From the NCBI RefSeq assembly GCF_004365875.1, contig NZ_SODF01000003.1:1-64000 (forward strand): a stretch of DNA of 64,000 bases, given 5' to 3'. Of the stretch, positions 1 to 7,634 are shown piece after piece. The translations under genes were made by a program, and so were the position numbers. The stretch's first letter is position 1. Each line of letters opens with the position of its first letter. The stretch is from Kribbella kalugense (GTDB taxonomy: Bacteria > Actinomycetota > Actinomycetes > Propionibacteriales > Kribbellaceae). A model generated the notes under the pieces. The model saw only the letters and a program-made list of their open reading frames with translations. It was not told the DNA's origin and did no database searches.

Positions 1-57
1 GTGTGTGTCAAGTGTCGAAGATCCCGCAGGGACGCCGAAGGCGCACTTGACTCACAC
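1..57. repeat. Imperfect palindrome at window edge
   Basis: Bases 1-14 and 44-57 are complementary at 13 of 14 positions, with an inner segment rich in GCC-TTCG-GGC type pairing (GACGCCGAAGGCGCAC at 32-47). It lies downstream of the 3' end of the minus-strand gene ending at 211 and could be a terminator or an intergenic palindrome. Bases 58-210 hold no gene I can support. They contain short GC-rich repeats of the form CCCGAAGGCCC (near 136 and 160). Confidence 0.45.
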
Positions 58-210
58 CGCCACGACTAGCACCCTCACGCAGCCCGGAGACGCAATCACA
101 CCCCATCCAAAGGCCCCACCGCACCACAGCAGACCCGAAGGCCCACGCGCTACAGCAACCCGAAGGCCCGGCGAACCGCAGTACTTCCAGAACCCGCTCG
201 ACCAGAGTCC

Positions 211-1530
211 CTATCCCTCCGGTCTGTGGATGGTTCCGGTGGAGCCGTTCATTGTGATGGGGGTGTCGTTGGGGAGGTCGGTTGTGGCGTTGGGTACGGC
301 GACTATTGCGGGGATGCCGCGTTCGCGGGCGACGATGGCGGCGTGCGACAGGATCCCGCCGGTCTCGGTGATGACGCCGGCCGCGATCCCGAGAAGAGGC
401 GTCCAGGCCGGGTCGGTGAAGCGGCACACGAGGATGTCGCCGGGACGAACCCGACCGAAGTCGGCCGGCCCGAGAACGATTCTGACGGGACCGCTCGCCG
501 TACCGTGGCTGGCCGGTGCGCCGGTCAGGACTCGGCCACGAAGACCGCCAACAACGGGCTGACCAGCGCTGCCGGGGACGCCGCTTCGGAGACCGCTGGC
601 GGCGGCCTGACCGACACTGGCCGGGACGCCGCTTCGGAGACTGCTAGCGGCGGGCTGACCGGCGCTGCTGGGTGACGCGGTTGGGGGTTGGGCGGTGATT
701 GGGCGGGACTGTAGGAGCCAGAGGTGGTCTGCGGTGAGCGCCCACTCGATGTCCTGGGCGTTGCCTAGGACGGCGGTGACCTCTTGGCCGAGTTGCGCCA
801 GGCGTGTGGCGGTTGCATCGGTGAGGGTGGCTTGAGTACGCCGGCTGGTGGGTACGGCGTGTGATCCGTGGCGGTCGAGCGACGTTGGCTTGTCCGCGAT
901 CGTGCGGGTGACGGAGCCGTCCGCGGTGACCCAGTACCGGTCGGGAGTCACTCGACCCTCGACGACGCTTGGCCCGAGCCCCCAGGACGCCTCGATGACC
1001 GTCGTACCGGTGGCATCGGCGGGTGTGAACATGACCCCGGATACCTCGGAATCCACCTGGCGCTGGACGATCACGGCCATCGACGCGTCACCACCTGAGG
1101 CGTCCCGGTAGGCGGTCGCGCGGTCGGACCAGAGGGACGCCCAGCAGGCACGTACGGCGGCCTCGACCGCCGCGACCCCTTGTACTCCGAGGAAGCTGTC
1201 GTGCTGCCCAGCAGCCGATGCGGAAGCGGTGTCCTCGTTCGCAGCCGACGATCGCACTGCAACGACCGGATCGCCGACGCTGTCGAGCCACCGCCCCAGT
1301 TCCTCAGTCAACTCGACGCTCTCGAGCCGGCTCAGGTCCTCAGTCAGCACCTTCGGTGGGCGGTGTTCGCCGCGCGCGACTCGGCGGGCGAGGAGCGGGT
1401 GAGCGTCGTGCGTCGGGAACGGTACGACGACTCCCTCGGGGACCGGGAGGTTGGCTCGGATCAGGGCGCCGAGTGCGGCGGCCTTGCCGCCGCATAGGTC
1501 TGCGGTCGCTGCCGCTAGCGGCACCAGCAT
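211..1530 (-). CDS. PEP synthase / rifampin-phosphotransferase-like protein, short form
   Basis: 439 aa. Residues 1-280 look like a PPDK/PEP-synthase ATP-binding domain: GGKAAALG near the start, VAVRSSAANEDT near 92, and an LLQSRPIT ending near 280. The last 100 residues are the swivelling phosphohistidine domain, with TETGGILSHAAIVARERG carrying the expected catalytic His. Between them, where rifampin phosphotransferases (about 860 aa) carry a large drug-binding domain, there is only a 50-residue linker made of imperfect 16-aa repeats. ATG at 1530 has AGGAGG 5 nt upstream. It diverges from the regulator-like pair at 1583. Phosphotransfer from ATP to an unknown acceptor is inferred; the substrate cannot be read from the sequence. 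Confidence 0.75.
   Translation of the reverse strand: MLVPLAAATADLCGGKAAALGALIRANLPVPEGVVVPFPTHDAHPLLARRVARGEHRPPKVLTEDLSRLESVELTEELGRWLDSVGDPVVAVRSSAANEDTASASAAGQHDSFLGVQGVAAVEAAVRACWASLWSDRATAYRDASGGDASMAVIVQRQVDSEVSGVMFTPADATGTTVIEASWGLGPSVVEGRVTPDRYWVTADGSVTRTIADKPTSLDRHGSHAVPTSRRTQATLTDATATRLAQLGQEVTAVLGNAQDIEWALTADHLWLLQSRPITAQPPTASPSSAGQPAASSLRSGVPASVGQAAASGLRSGVPGSAGQPVVGGLRGRVLTGAPASHGTASGPVRIVLGPADFGRVRPGDILVCRFTDPAWTPLLGIAAGVITETGGILSHAAIVARERGIPAIVAVPNATTDLPNDTPITMNGSTGTIHRPEG
563..680 (-). repeat. 48-bp in-frame repeats encoding interdomain linker
   Basis: GGGACGCCGCTTCGGAGAC recurs at 575 and 623, a 48-bp period, with a third degenerate unit. Translated on the minus strand this gives Ala/Ser/Gly-rich 16-residue repeats (LRSGVP core) that join the ATP-binding and phosphohistidine domains. 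It looks like a flexible hinge able to expand by slippage. Confidence 0.7.
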
Positions 1531-1541
1531 GCGATCCTCCT

Positions 1542-1572
1542 ATCAACACAACGTTGACAACAAAACGTTGAT
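1542..1572. promoter_or_regulatory. Divergent operator/promoter with AACGTT repeats
   Basis: The gap between the divergent genes holds ATCAAC (1542-1547) and its inverse GTTGAT (1567-1572), enclosing a CAACGTTG palindrome (1549-1556) and a second AACGTT (1564-1569). A perfect TTGACA (-35-like, + strand) lies at 1554-1559 inside the repeat. Likely the binding site of a regulator controlling both directions; the regulator may be one of the two proteins encoded just downstream. Confidence 0.5.
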
Positions 1573-1582
1573 GATCCACTGT

Positions 1583-1960
1583 ATGCGGATGCGACGCAAG
1601 CAAGACGCGAATCAGGCCCAGGCCGAGCGTCAGCACGAGGCCCGTGAGCAACTTCTCGACCGAGGCGCGAAGGACCTGGCCCGGCGACCGTGGCGGCCGG
1701 CGCCGATCCCGTTGTCGGCGGTGGATCTCACTCAGTTCGCGGTCTGGCGATCCGCAGACCTGACCAACGACGACCTGCTGGCCGCGCTCGTGCTGTTGCC
1801 GGCCGCGCGAGCCGAGGTCGAGGAGGTCGAGTCCGGCCTGCTGTTCCTGGCCAGGAGTTCGGGGCTGACCTGGGCGGAGATGGCCGACGCGATGGGGTTC
1901 AGCTCTCCGCAGGCCTGTCAGCAGCGGTTCAACCGGCTGACTTCCCGGCACGACTCATGA
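1583..1960 (+). CDS. Small HTH-like protein, upstream partner of coupled pair
   Basis: 125 aa, not assigned to a named family. The N-terminus is very basic and coiled-coil-like (residues 1-35). The C-terminal part, with LTWAEMADAMGF followed by a Gln/Arg-rich helix, reads like a helix-turn-helix (residues 95-120). ATG codons at 1571, 1583 and 1589 are all possible; no good ribosome site is visible and a leaderless start is plausible because TTGACA lies at 1554. Its TGA overlaps the next ATG by 4 bp, so the two proteins are probably made together. Probable transcriptional regulator of the divergent PEP-utilising enzyme (inference). Confidence 0.6.
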   Translation: MRMRRKQDANQAQAERQHEAREQLLDRGAKDLARRPWRPAPIPLSAVDLTQFAVWRSADLTNDDLLAALVLLPAARAEVEEVESGLLFLARSSGLTWAEMADAMGFSSPQACQQRFNRLTSRHDS

Positions 1961-2559
1961 TGCTCCTCGTGCTGCACGCCGTACGGCTGAAGGGATTCGC
2001 CGACACCACGGCGATCGCTGAGCGTTTCAACCTCCAGCAAGGACAAACGGAGGAAGCGTTGCACGACGCCGAGGCCCGAGGATGGACGACCTACACCGAG
2101 TTCGCAGGTACGGCGGGATGGTCGCTGACCGAGAGCGGTCGCGCGGAGAACGAGCGCCTGCTCGCACAAGAGCTCGACAACACCGACGTCGTCCGCAAGG
2201 TGTACGACGACTTCCTGCCGCTCAACACCCTTCTGCAACAGGCCTGCACCGACTGGCAACTGCGGCCGGTCGGTGCGGATCCGTTGGCAGCAAATGATCA
2301 CACTGACGCTGCCTGGGATGCCGGGGTGTTGCATGAACTCAAGGTGATCGAGCGGGCGCTCGGAAGCATCGCGCGGCGGTTGACAGCGGTGCTGCCGCGG
2401 TTCGGCGGGTATGACCTGCGGTTCTCACGGGCGCTCACCAACGCCACCGCAGGCGAGTCAGCCTGGGTCGACCGCAGCGAGGTCGACTCCTGCCACCGCG
2501 TCTGGTTCGAGCTCCACGAAGACCTGCTCGCCACCCTCAACCTGCACCGCGGCGACTAG
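1957..2559 (+). CDS. Winged-helix-like putative regulator
   Basis: 200 aa, translationally coupled to the preceding gene by an ATGA overlap at 1957-1960. Residues 1-75 look like a winged helix (a helix with TAIAERFNL, then EEALHDAEARGW, then a basic wing and a LTESGRAENERL helix). The remainder is mostly helical with no recognised family. Pairing of two small DNA-binding-type proteins next to a PEP-utilising enzyme suggests they sense or control that enzyme. Its stop TAG shares the palindrome CTAG with the stop of the convergent gene at 2556. Confidence 0.6.
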   Translation: MMLLVLHAVRLKGFADTTAIAERFNLQQGQTEEALHDAEARGWTTYTEFAGTAGWSLTESGRAENERLLAQELDNTDVVRKVYDDFLPLNTLLQQACTDWQLRPVGADPLAANDHTDAAWDAGVLHELKVIERALGSIARRLTAVLPRFGGYDLRFSRALTNATAGESAWVDRSEVDSCHRVWFELHEDLLATLNLHRGD

Positions 2560-3146
2560 TTGCCTATGGCATCCAGATAGGCAGCACCTCGGGGCGTGAG
2601 CCGGTAGCCGACCTCGAGACTGTAGGTCAGACCAAGGTTCTTCAGCTTGCGGACATCCAACTTGAACGGCGCGGTCTGACGCCCCACGGACGCGGCGAGA
2701 TCGCCCGCCCGGGTGGCGGGACTGGTCTGGATGAGCCGGAGAGTCTCGGTTGTCCACGAGCCGTGGTGGCTGGAGTTGTCGAAGGCGGCCAGCCGGGCGC
2801 GGAGGTCGGCCAGGTCAGCCTCGCTGAGCTCGGTCTGCGCGGCCAGCTGCTCGCGCGGATCCGGCTCGTCGACCAGGTGGAAGCGGATCAGGAACGTCGG
2901 CATCGAATCGTCGCCACGGAGCCGGCGCCGTACGTCCTTGGCGTTCTGGCGGTCGGCGAGGGCGACGTCGGCGTCGGTGTCCGCGATCAGCTCGGGGTTG
3001 ACCTCGCGGATGCTCTCGATCTCGATCCGGCCCGCGTTCGTGCGGTAGATCCGCCCCTCGACCACTCGCGACTCGGCCCATCGCCGATACGCCACGGTGA
3101 TCTTTCCGTCCGCGACCCCGTCGCGATCCGATCCGGCAAACAACAT
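2556..3146 (-). CDS. ASCH-like N-terminus plus C-terminal winged-helix-like protein
   Basis: 196 aa. The first 100 residues (LFAGSDRDGV then ITVAYRRW, an RIYRTNAG strand and an IEIESIREV strand) resemble the ASCH/PUA-like RNA-binding fold. Residues 115-196 contain a helical region and a wing-like end (KNLGLTYSLEVGYRLTPRG) resembling a winged helix. It ends 2 bp from the start side of rdgB and is probably in the same transcript as rph-rdgB. A nucleic-acid-binding role is suggested by fold likeness only; no function is known. Confidence 0.6.
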   Translation of the reverse strand: MLFAGSDRDGVADGKITVAYRRWAESRVVEGRIYRTNAGRIEIESIREVNPELIADTDADVALADRQNAKDVRRRLRGDDSMPTFLIRFHLVDEPDPREQLAAQTELSEADLADLRARLAAFDNSSHHGSWTTETLRLIQTSPATRAGDLAASVGRQTAPFKLDVRKLKNLGLTYSLEVGYRLTPRGAAYLDAIGN

Positions 3147-3148
3147 GA

Positions 3149-3754
3149 CTAACTCCCCAACGCCTTCGCCACCATCGGCGCCAGGGTGCGAAGTGCCTTG
3201 CCCCGGTGGCTGATGGCGTCTTTTTCTTCGATCGACAGTTCGGCCGTGGTGCGGTCGTACCCCTCGGCCTGGAACAGTACGTCGTACCCGAATCCGCCGG
3301 TGCCACGCAACGAGCGGATCACCGACCCGCGCATCTCGCCGATCACGATCTCGTCCTCGGCATCCGGCCGTACGAACGCCACCGCAGCCACGAACGACGC
3401 ACCGCGCCGCTCGTCCGGCACGTCCTCCAGCTGGCCGAGCAGCAGCACGTTGTTGGCGTGGTTGTCCTTCGCCGGCCCGGACCAGCGCGCCGACAGCACG
3501 CCCGGCATCCCGTTCAGCGCGTCGACGCAGATCCCGCTGTCGTCCGCGATCGACGGCAGCCCGGTCGCGGCCAGCGCGGCGTGCGCCTTCAGCAGCGCGT
3601 TCCCCTCGAACGTCGGCTCCGTCTCGGCCGGTTCGTCGTACGCCGGTACGTCGCCGAGCCCGAGCACCTCGATCCCGGGCACGATCGGGGTCAGGATCCG
3701 CCGCAGCTCCTCGAGCTTCTTCTTGTTGTTCGATGCCAGTAAGACTCGACTCAC
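3149..3754 (-). CDS. rdgB: Non-canonical purine NTP pyrophosphatase (RdgB/HAM1)
   Basis: 201 aa, the usual length for the family. It hydrolyses dITP, XTP and ITP to monophosphates, cleaning the nucleotide pool in the cytoplasm. Visible family motifs are LLASNNKKKLEEL at the N-terminus (substrate phosphate contacts), DDSGI near 70 (metal and catalytic Asp) and SARWSG near 90, followed by the FGYD and SHRG regions near the C-terminus. The start overlaps the end of rph by 4 bp (ATGA at 3751-3754), so the two are co-translated as in mycobacteria. Confidence 0.95.
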   Translation of the reverse strand: MSRVLLASNNKKKLEELRRILTPIVPGIEVLGLGDVPAYDEPAETEPTFEGNALLKAHAALAATGLPSIADDSGICVDALNGMPGVLSARWSGPAKDNHANNVLLLGQLEDVPDERRGASFVAAVAFVRPDAEDEIVIGEMRGSVIRSLRGTGGFGYDVLFQAEGYDRTTAELSIEEKDAISHRGKALRTLAPMVAKALGS

Positions 3755-4467
3755 GCCAGCGCCTCCTGCTGCAGCTTCGCGAGGTCGGCGCAGCCGGAAA
3801 TACCCAGCTCCAGCAGGCTGTCCAGCTCGGTGCGGTCGAACGGCGCGCCCTCAGCCGTGCCCTGCACCTCGATGAACTTCCCGTCGCCGGTGATCACCAG
3901 GTTCATGTCCGTCTCGGCCCGGACGTCCTCCTCGTAGCAGAGGTCGAGCATCGGCGTCCCGTCGATGATCCCGACCGAGACCGCGGACACCGTCCCGGTC
4001 AGCGGCTCGCTCTTCAGCAGCTTCCGCTCCCGCAGGAACGACACCGCGTCCGCCAACGCGACGTACGCGCCGGTGATCGCCGCCGTCCGGGTGCCACCAT
4101 CGGCCTGCAGTACGTCGCAGTCGAGCACGATCGTGTTCTCGCCGAGCGCCTTGTAGTCGATCACGGCCCGCAGCGAGCGCCCGATCAGCCGGGAGATCTC
4201 GTGGGTCCGGCCACCGATCTTGCCCTTGACCGACTCCCGGTCCGAGCGGGTGTTGGTCGCCCGCGGCAGCATCGCGTACTCCGCGCTGACCCAGCCGAGC
4301 CCGCTGCCCTTGCGCCAGCGCGGCACGCCCTCGGTCACGCTCGCCGCGCACAGCACCCGGGTCCGCCCGAACTCGACCAGCACCGAGCCCTCGGCGTGGT
4401 CGAGCCAGTTCCTGGTGATCGTCACCGGGCGGAGCTGGTCAGTGGTACGTCCATCGATACGGGCCAT
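3751..4467 (-). CDS. rph: Ribonuclease PH
   Basis: 238 aa. This phosphorolytic 3'-5' exoribonuclease trims tRNA 3' ends. The sequence shows the canonical start RIDGRTTDQLRPV, the active-site stretch GWVSAEYAMLPRAT, the RSLRAV phosphate-binding motif and CDVLQADGGTRTA. It is first in a rph-rdgB-(ASCH-like) operon. In Mycobacterium and Streptomyces the gene directly upstream would be the MBL-fold protein. Here that gene lies 7.7 kb away, separated by the accessory block 4.5-12.2 kb. Confidence 0.96.
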   Translation of the reverse strand: MARIDGRTTDQLRPVTITRNWLDHAEGSVLVEFGRTRVLCAASVTEGVPRWRKGSGLGWVSAEYAMLPRATNTRSDRESVKGKIGGRTHEISRLIGRSLRAVIDYKALGENTIVLDCDVLQADGGTRTAAITGAYVALADAVSFLRERKLLKSEPLTGTVSAVSVGIIDGTPMLDLCYEEDVRAETDMNLVITGDGKFIEVQGTAEGAPFDRTELDSLLELGISGCADLAKLQQEALA

Positions 4468-4477
4468 GAATCAGACC

Positions 4478-5371
4478 CTATGCCTCCAGACGCTGCACCT
4501 CCGCATTGGACGACGGCGGAAGAGCGATAGGCGAGGGCGGCAAGGCGAGCGGTCCGGACGGCCGGACCTGCGTGACCGCCATCCGCGCTGCCCACGGCAG
4601 CAGGTCGTTGGCCCGGCGCCCGACCCACGGGATGCCTTCCTTGACCAGCCAGACCGCGTCGGCCCACTTGCCCGGCGACCGATAGGCACAGTCCAGCTCC
4701 GGCCGTACGTCGATCCGCACGCCACGGATCGCCAGTTCGTCGGCGAACGCGCGGGCGAGCGTGCGATGCCCGCGCTCCCCCGGGTGCAACCGGTCGATGC
4801 TCCAGAAGTCCCGCCGGTACACCTCCGGGTAGTCGGCCATGTCCAGCCGGATCCCGCCGTACCGCGCGTGCAGGTCGTCGTACGCGACGTTGACCTGCTC
4901 GATCCGCTGCCACAGCGGCCGCCGCAGCCATCTCGGCAGGCCGAACACCTTGCCGTGGTCGTGGAACCGGACCGTCAGCAGCAGCGCGCCCCGAGCGGTC
5001 AACTGCTCCGCACAGAACTGCAGGTGCTCACGGATCCGGCCGGCGTCGAAGGTCGACCGCAGGGTGTCGTTCACCCCGACGATCAGCGAGGCGATGTCGA
5101 TCGGACCGTCACCGGTCTCGGGCAGTTGCTCGGTCGCGACGATCGGCACGGTGGCGCCGCTGGTCGCGAAATTGGAGAACGTCACACGGTGGGAGCTGGC
5201 CAGGGAGTCGGCGAGCAGCGAGGCCCAGCCCCGCCACCCCTCGCCCGGGCGCGCACCGGCACCGGACAGGTCGGTTGTACTGCTGCCGTTCATCGGGTCC
5301 CCGACACCTACGGTGGTCGAGTCCCCCAGTGCCACGTAGTGGAGGCTCACATTCCGCCATGGTGGGCGCAC
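4478..5371 (-). CDS. SGNH/GDSL-family hydrolase
   Basis: 297 aa from GTG 5371; GTG 5350 would give a start nearer the first strand (VSLHYVALGDST). SGNH blocks are visible: GDST (nucleophile Ser) near residue 16, GVND near 98 (block III Asn), and DRLHP near 192 (catalytic Asp and His). There is no convincing signal peptide, so it is probably cytoplasmic. It ends 10 bp before the rph start codon on the same strand and may be transcribed with rph. The acyl substrate is unknown. Confidence 0.85.
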   Translation of the reverse strand: MRPPWRNVSLHYVALGDSTTVGVGDPMNGSSTTDLSGAGARPGEGWRGWASLLADSLASSHRVTFSNFATSGATVPIVATEQLPETGDGPIDIASLIVGVNDTLRSTFDAGRIREHLQFCAEQLTARGALLLTVRFHDHGKVFGLPRWLRRPLWQRIEQVNVAYDDLHARYGGIRLDMADYPEVYRRDFWSIDRLHPGERGHRTLARAFADELAIRGVRIDVRPELDCAYRSPGKWADAVWLVKEGIPWVGRRANDLLPWAARMAVTQVRPSGPLALPPSPIALPPSSNAEVQRLEA

Positions 5372-5433
5372 GGAGCGAGACTGTGATGTTCGGCGGATGA
5401 CGAGTGGGGCAACGTCATGTCAAAGGCAGGTGA

Positions 5434-5463
5434 TTGAGGATCAGAACTGCTCGGAGTTAGGCT
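5434..5463 (+). promoter_or_regulatory. Promoter of Gfo/Idh/MocA dehydrogenase gene
   Basis: TTGAGG at 5434-5439 (-35-like) is 18 bp from TAGGCT at 5458-5463, which fits the actinobacterial TANNNT -10. A ribosome site AGGAG (5483-5487) follows, 8 nt before ATG 5496. The same TAGGCT hexamer occurs before pncB and before the 42330 gene. Confidence 0.5.
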
Positions 5464-5495
5464 ACTGGAAACAACTATGCGCAGGAGTGCCTGGT

Positions 5496-6668
5496 ATGAG
5501 TGATCTTCGGTTTGGCGTGGTCGGACTTGGTGCCCGGAGTCGGATCGCGAAGTACGCACACCGTCCTGGTGAAGGGTCGGAGGTCGTGGCCTTCGCCGAC
5601 CCGGCCGCGGGCCAGCGGGACGCCACCCTCGAGCTGTACCCGCAGGCGACGGGGTACGCCGATCACACCGAGCTCCTCGACCAGAAGCTGGACGGGGTGT
5701 TCCTGACCACGCCGGACGACCTGCACGAGGGGCCGGCGATCGACTTCCTCGCCGCCGGGGTCAACGTGTTCGTGGAGAAGCCGCTGGCGATCACCACCGA
5801 GGGCTGCGACCGGGTCCTGCAGGCGGCGTACGACTCCGGCGCCCGGCTGTACGTCGGCCACAACATGCGGCACATGCCCGTCGTCCTGACCATGCGCAAG
5901 CTGATCCAGGACGGTGCGATCGGCGACGTGAAGGCGATCTGGTGCCGGCACTTCGTCGGCCACGGCGGCGACTTCTACTTCAAGGACTGGCACGCCGACC
6001 GGAGCCGGACCACCGGACTGCTGCTGCAGAAGGGTGCCCACGACCTCGACGTGATGCACTGGCTGGCCGGCGGCTACACGACCCGGGTCAACGCGATGGG
6101 TGCGCTCACGCTGTACGGCGGGATCACCGACCGGCTGGACCGGTCGGGCCAGCGGTTCGGCGACTTCGTCTCGGAGCAGAACTGGCCGCCGCTGGAGCAG
6201 AAGGGCCTGGCGCCGGTGATGGACGTCGAGGACCTGTCGATGGCGAATCTCCTGCTGGACAACGGGGTCTTCATGACCTACGAGCAGTGCCACTACACGC
6301 CGGACTACTGGCGCAACTACACGGTGATCGGCACCCACGGCCGGCTGGAGAACTTCGGCGACACCGCCGGCGGTGTGGTGAAGGTCTGGAACAGCCGCCG
6401 TTCCGGGTACCGCGAGGACGCCGACCAGGTCGTCGAGATCGCCGGCGAGACCGAGCACCACGGCGGCGCGGACCCGCACCTGGTGGCCGAGTTCGTGAAC
6501 TTCGTCCGCGACGGTGGTCTGACGCTCACTTCCCCGGTCGCCGCCCGGGCCGCGGTGGCCGCCGGCTACGCCGCAACCCAGTCCCTGCGCGCGAACGGCG
6601 TACCGCAGGACATCCCAGCCCTTGACCCGACCTTGGTGAGGTATTTCGACAATGGCCAGGTGCGCTGA
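5496..6668 (+). CDS. Gfo/Idh/MocA family NAD(P)-dependent dehydrogenase
   Basis: 390 aa. It has an N-terminal Rossmann fold with the nucleotide motif GVVGLGARSR and the catalytic motif EKPLA near residue 95 (Lys acts on the hydroxyl being oxidised). The large C-terminal alpha/beta domain is intact, including a HDLDVMHWL helix. ATG 5496 is chosen because AGGAG lies 8 nt upstream and the Rossmann strand begins directly after it. Such enzymes oxidise sugars, inositols or related polyols. There is no sugar transporter next to it, so the substrate is unknown. Confidence 0.88.
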   Translation: MSDLRFGVVGLGARSRIAKYAHRPGEGSEVVAFADPAAGQRDATLELYPQATGYADHTELLDQKLDGVFLTTPDDLHEGPAIDFLAAGVNVFVEKPLAITTEGCDRVLQAAYDSGARLYVGHNMRHMPVVLTMRKLIQDGAIGDVKAIWCRHFVGHGGDFYFKDWHADRSRTTGLLLQKGAHDLDVMHWLAGGYTTRVNAMGALTLYGGITDRLDRSGQRFGDFVSEQNWPPLEQKGLAPVMDVEDLSMANLLLDNGVFMTYEQCHYTPDYWRNYTVIGTHGRLENFGDTAGGVVKVWNSRRSGYREDADQVVEIAGETEHHGGADPHLVAEFVNFVRDGGLTLTSPVAARAAVAAGYAATQSLRANGVPQDIPALDPTLVRYFDNGQVR

Positions 6669-6675
6669 GTGCTAT

Positions 6676-6746
6676 CCTCCACGTCGTGACCTGGTACGCC
6701 GCACTGCGAATGCTGAGCCCTCGATGCGGAGGACTCTAGCGGCGTA
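6676..6746 (+). ncRNA. Pseudoknot-capable leader RNA, riboswitch candidate
   Basis: An 11-bp helix can form between CCTCCACGTCG (6676-6686) and CGATGCGGAGG (6722-6732), with one A-C mismatch and one G-U pair. Its loop contains TACGCCGC (6695-6702), which is perfectly complementary over 8 bp to GCGGCGTA (6739-6746) outside the helix. The two helices together form an H-type pseudoknot. A strong terminator follows at 6767 and the SAM hydroxide adenosyltransferase gene at 6829. The arrangement is that of a terminating riboswitch or a free small RNA. Ligand, expression and family are unknown, and it does not match a SAM riboswitch I can recall. Confidence 0.45.
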
Positions 6747-6766
6747 GGCACGTGTGCTTGCAGCGA

Positions 6767-6796
6767 GAGGCCCCCGATGTCGGGGGCCTCTTTCGT
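6767..6796 (+). terminator. Strong terminator / attenuator before SAM hydrolase gene
   Basis: GAGGCCCCCGA (6767-6777) pairs perfectly with TCGGGGGCCTC (6780-6790), followed by TTTCGTTT. Because it lies between the structured leader and the gene at 6829, it could act as an attenuator. It could equally end the upstream dehydrogenase transcript or a small RNA. Confidence 0.75.
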
Positions 6797-6828
6797 TTCC
6801 ACAGACTGCAACCCACACGGAGCTTGAT

Positions 6829-7629
6829 ATGTACCCGATCACCTACATCACCGACTGTTTCGACGGCAACGCCCGGGCCAGACTCAGCACCCGGATCGGC
6901 GCCCTGTTCGGCCAGTCGCCGACCATCGTCGCCGCCGACGGACCCGATCCGGAGACGTTCGCCGCACTGACCCTGCTCGACTGTCTGCTCGCCACCTCGG
7001 CGCTCGGCGAGGACGGCCATCCGACCATCACATTGCTCAACATCGCGCCCCGCGACGGCGTCTGGCCGAACGGCGTCCCGTTCGGCTACTTCTGGTACGG
7101 CGAGCACCTGGTCGCGACCACCTTCAACGCCCGCGTCCTGTCCCTGGTACGGCGTGAGCTCGGGATCGACCGGGTCTACGTCACGGACATCCGCGAGGCC
7201 GTGACCGCGGCCGGATTCCCGCCGGCCGAGATCGACAAGATCGCCGGCACCCAGTTCCGCAGCCTGTGGTACCTGCCGCTGCTGGCCAAGTGGGTCGCCG
7301 ACGGGCGGACCGTCCCCGCGGTCGAAACCGCCGTACCCGAGCTCGACGACGAGGACCCGGTCGTTGCCGTCGTCGACAACTTCGGCAACTGCAAACTCGA
7401 CCGCGACCTCGGGCTCGCCCCCGGCGATGTCGTGACGGTTGCCCAGAGCAAGGACGTGACCTGCTACCCGCACCTGACCGCCGTGCCGCGGAACTCCCCC
7501 GGCATCATCCCGGGCAGCTCCGGCACCGGCTTCACCGAGCTCGTCATCCGCGGCGGCTCGGCAGCCTCGGCGTTCGGCTTGCAGCCTGGCGATCCGGTGT
7601 CGGTATCGGTCGCAGAGAAGGTGGCCTGA
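6829..7629 (+). CDS. SAM hydroxide adenosyltransferase-like (DUF62 / SAM hydrolase) protein
   Basis: 266 aa. The family splits S-adenosylmethionine with water into adenosine and methionine. The N-terminal ITDCF is a variant of the family's ITDFG opening. The C-terminal barrel domain is recognisable from VVDNFGNCKLD (about residue 180) and the LAPGD turn. An NxPFG..W..EHLVATTFN stretch occupies the place of the usual aromatic active-site loop. ATG 6829 is preceded by CGGAG (6818-6822). It is a divergent member, so activity is likely but not certain. The leader RNA and terminator upstream suggest transcription control, perhaps by a SAM-cycle metabolite. Confidence 0.75.
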   Translation: MYPITYITDCFDGNARARLSTRIGALFGQSPTIVAADGPDPETFAALTLLDCLLATSALGEDGHPTITLLNIAPRDGVWPNGVPFGYFWYGEHLVATTFNARVLSLVRRELGIDRVYVTDIREAVTAAGFPPAEIDKIAGTQFRSLWYLPLLAKWVADGRTVPAVETAVPELDDEDPVVAVVDNFGNCKLDRDLGLAPGDVVTVAQSKDVTCYPHLTAVPRNSPGIIPGSSGTGFTELVIRGGSAASAFGLQPGDPVSVSVAEKVA

Positions 7630-7634
7630 GGCGA

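Noticed and set aside
6754..6828. Earlier start for the SAM hydrolase
   Set aside because: The extra residues come from the terminator sequence; ATG 6829 has a ribosome site and starts at the first family strand.
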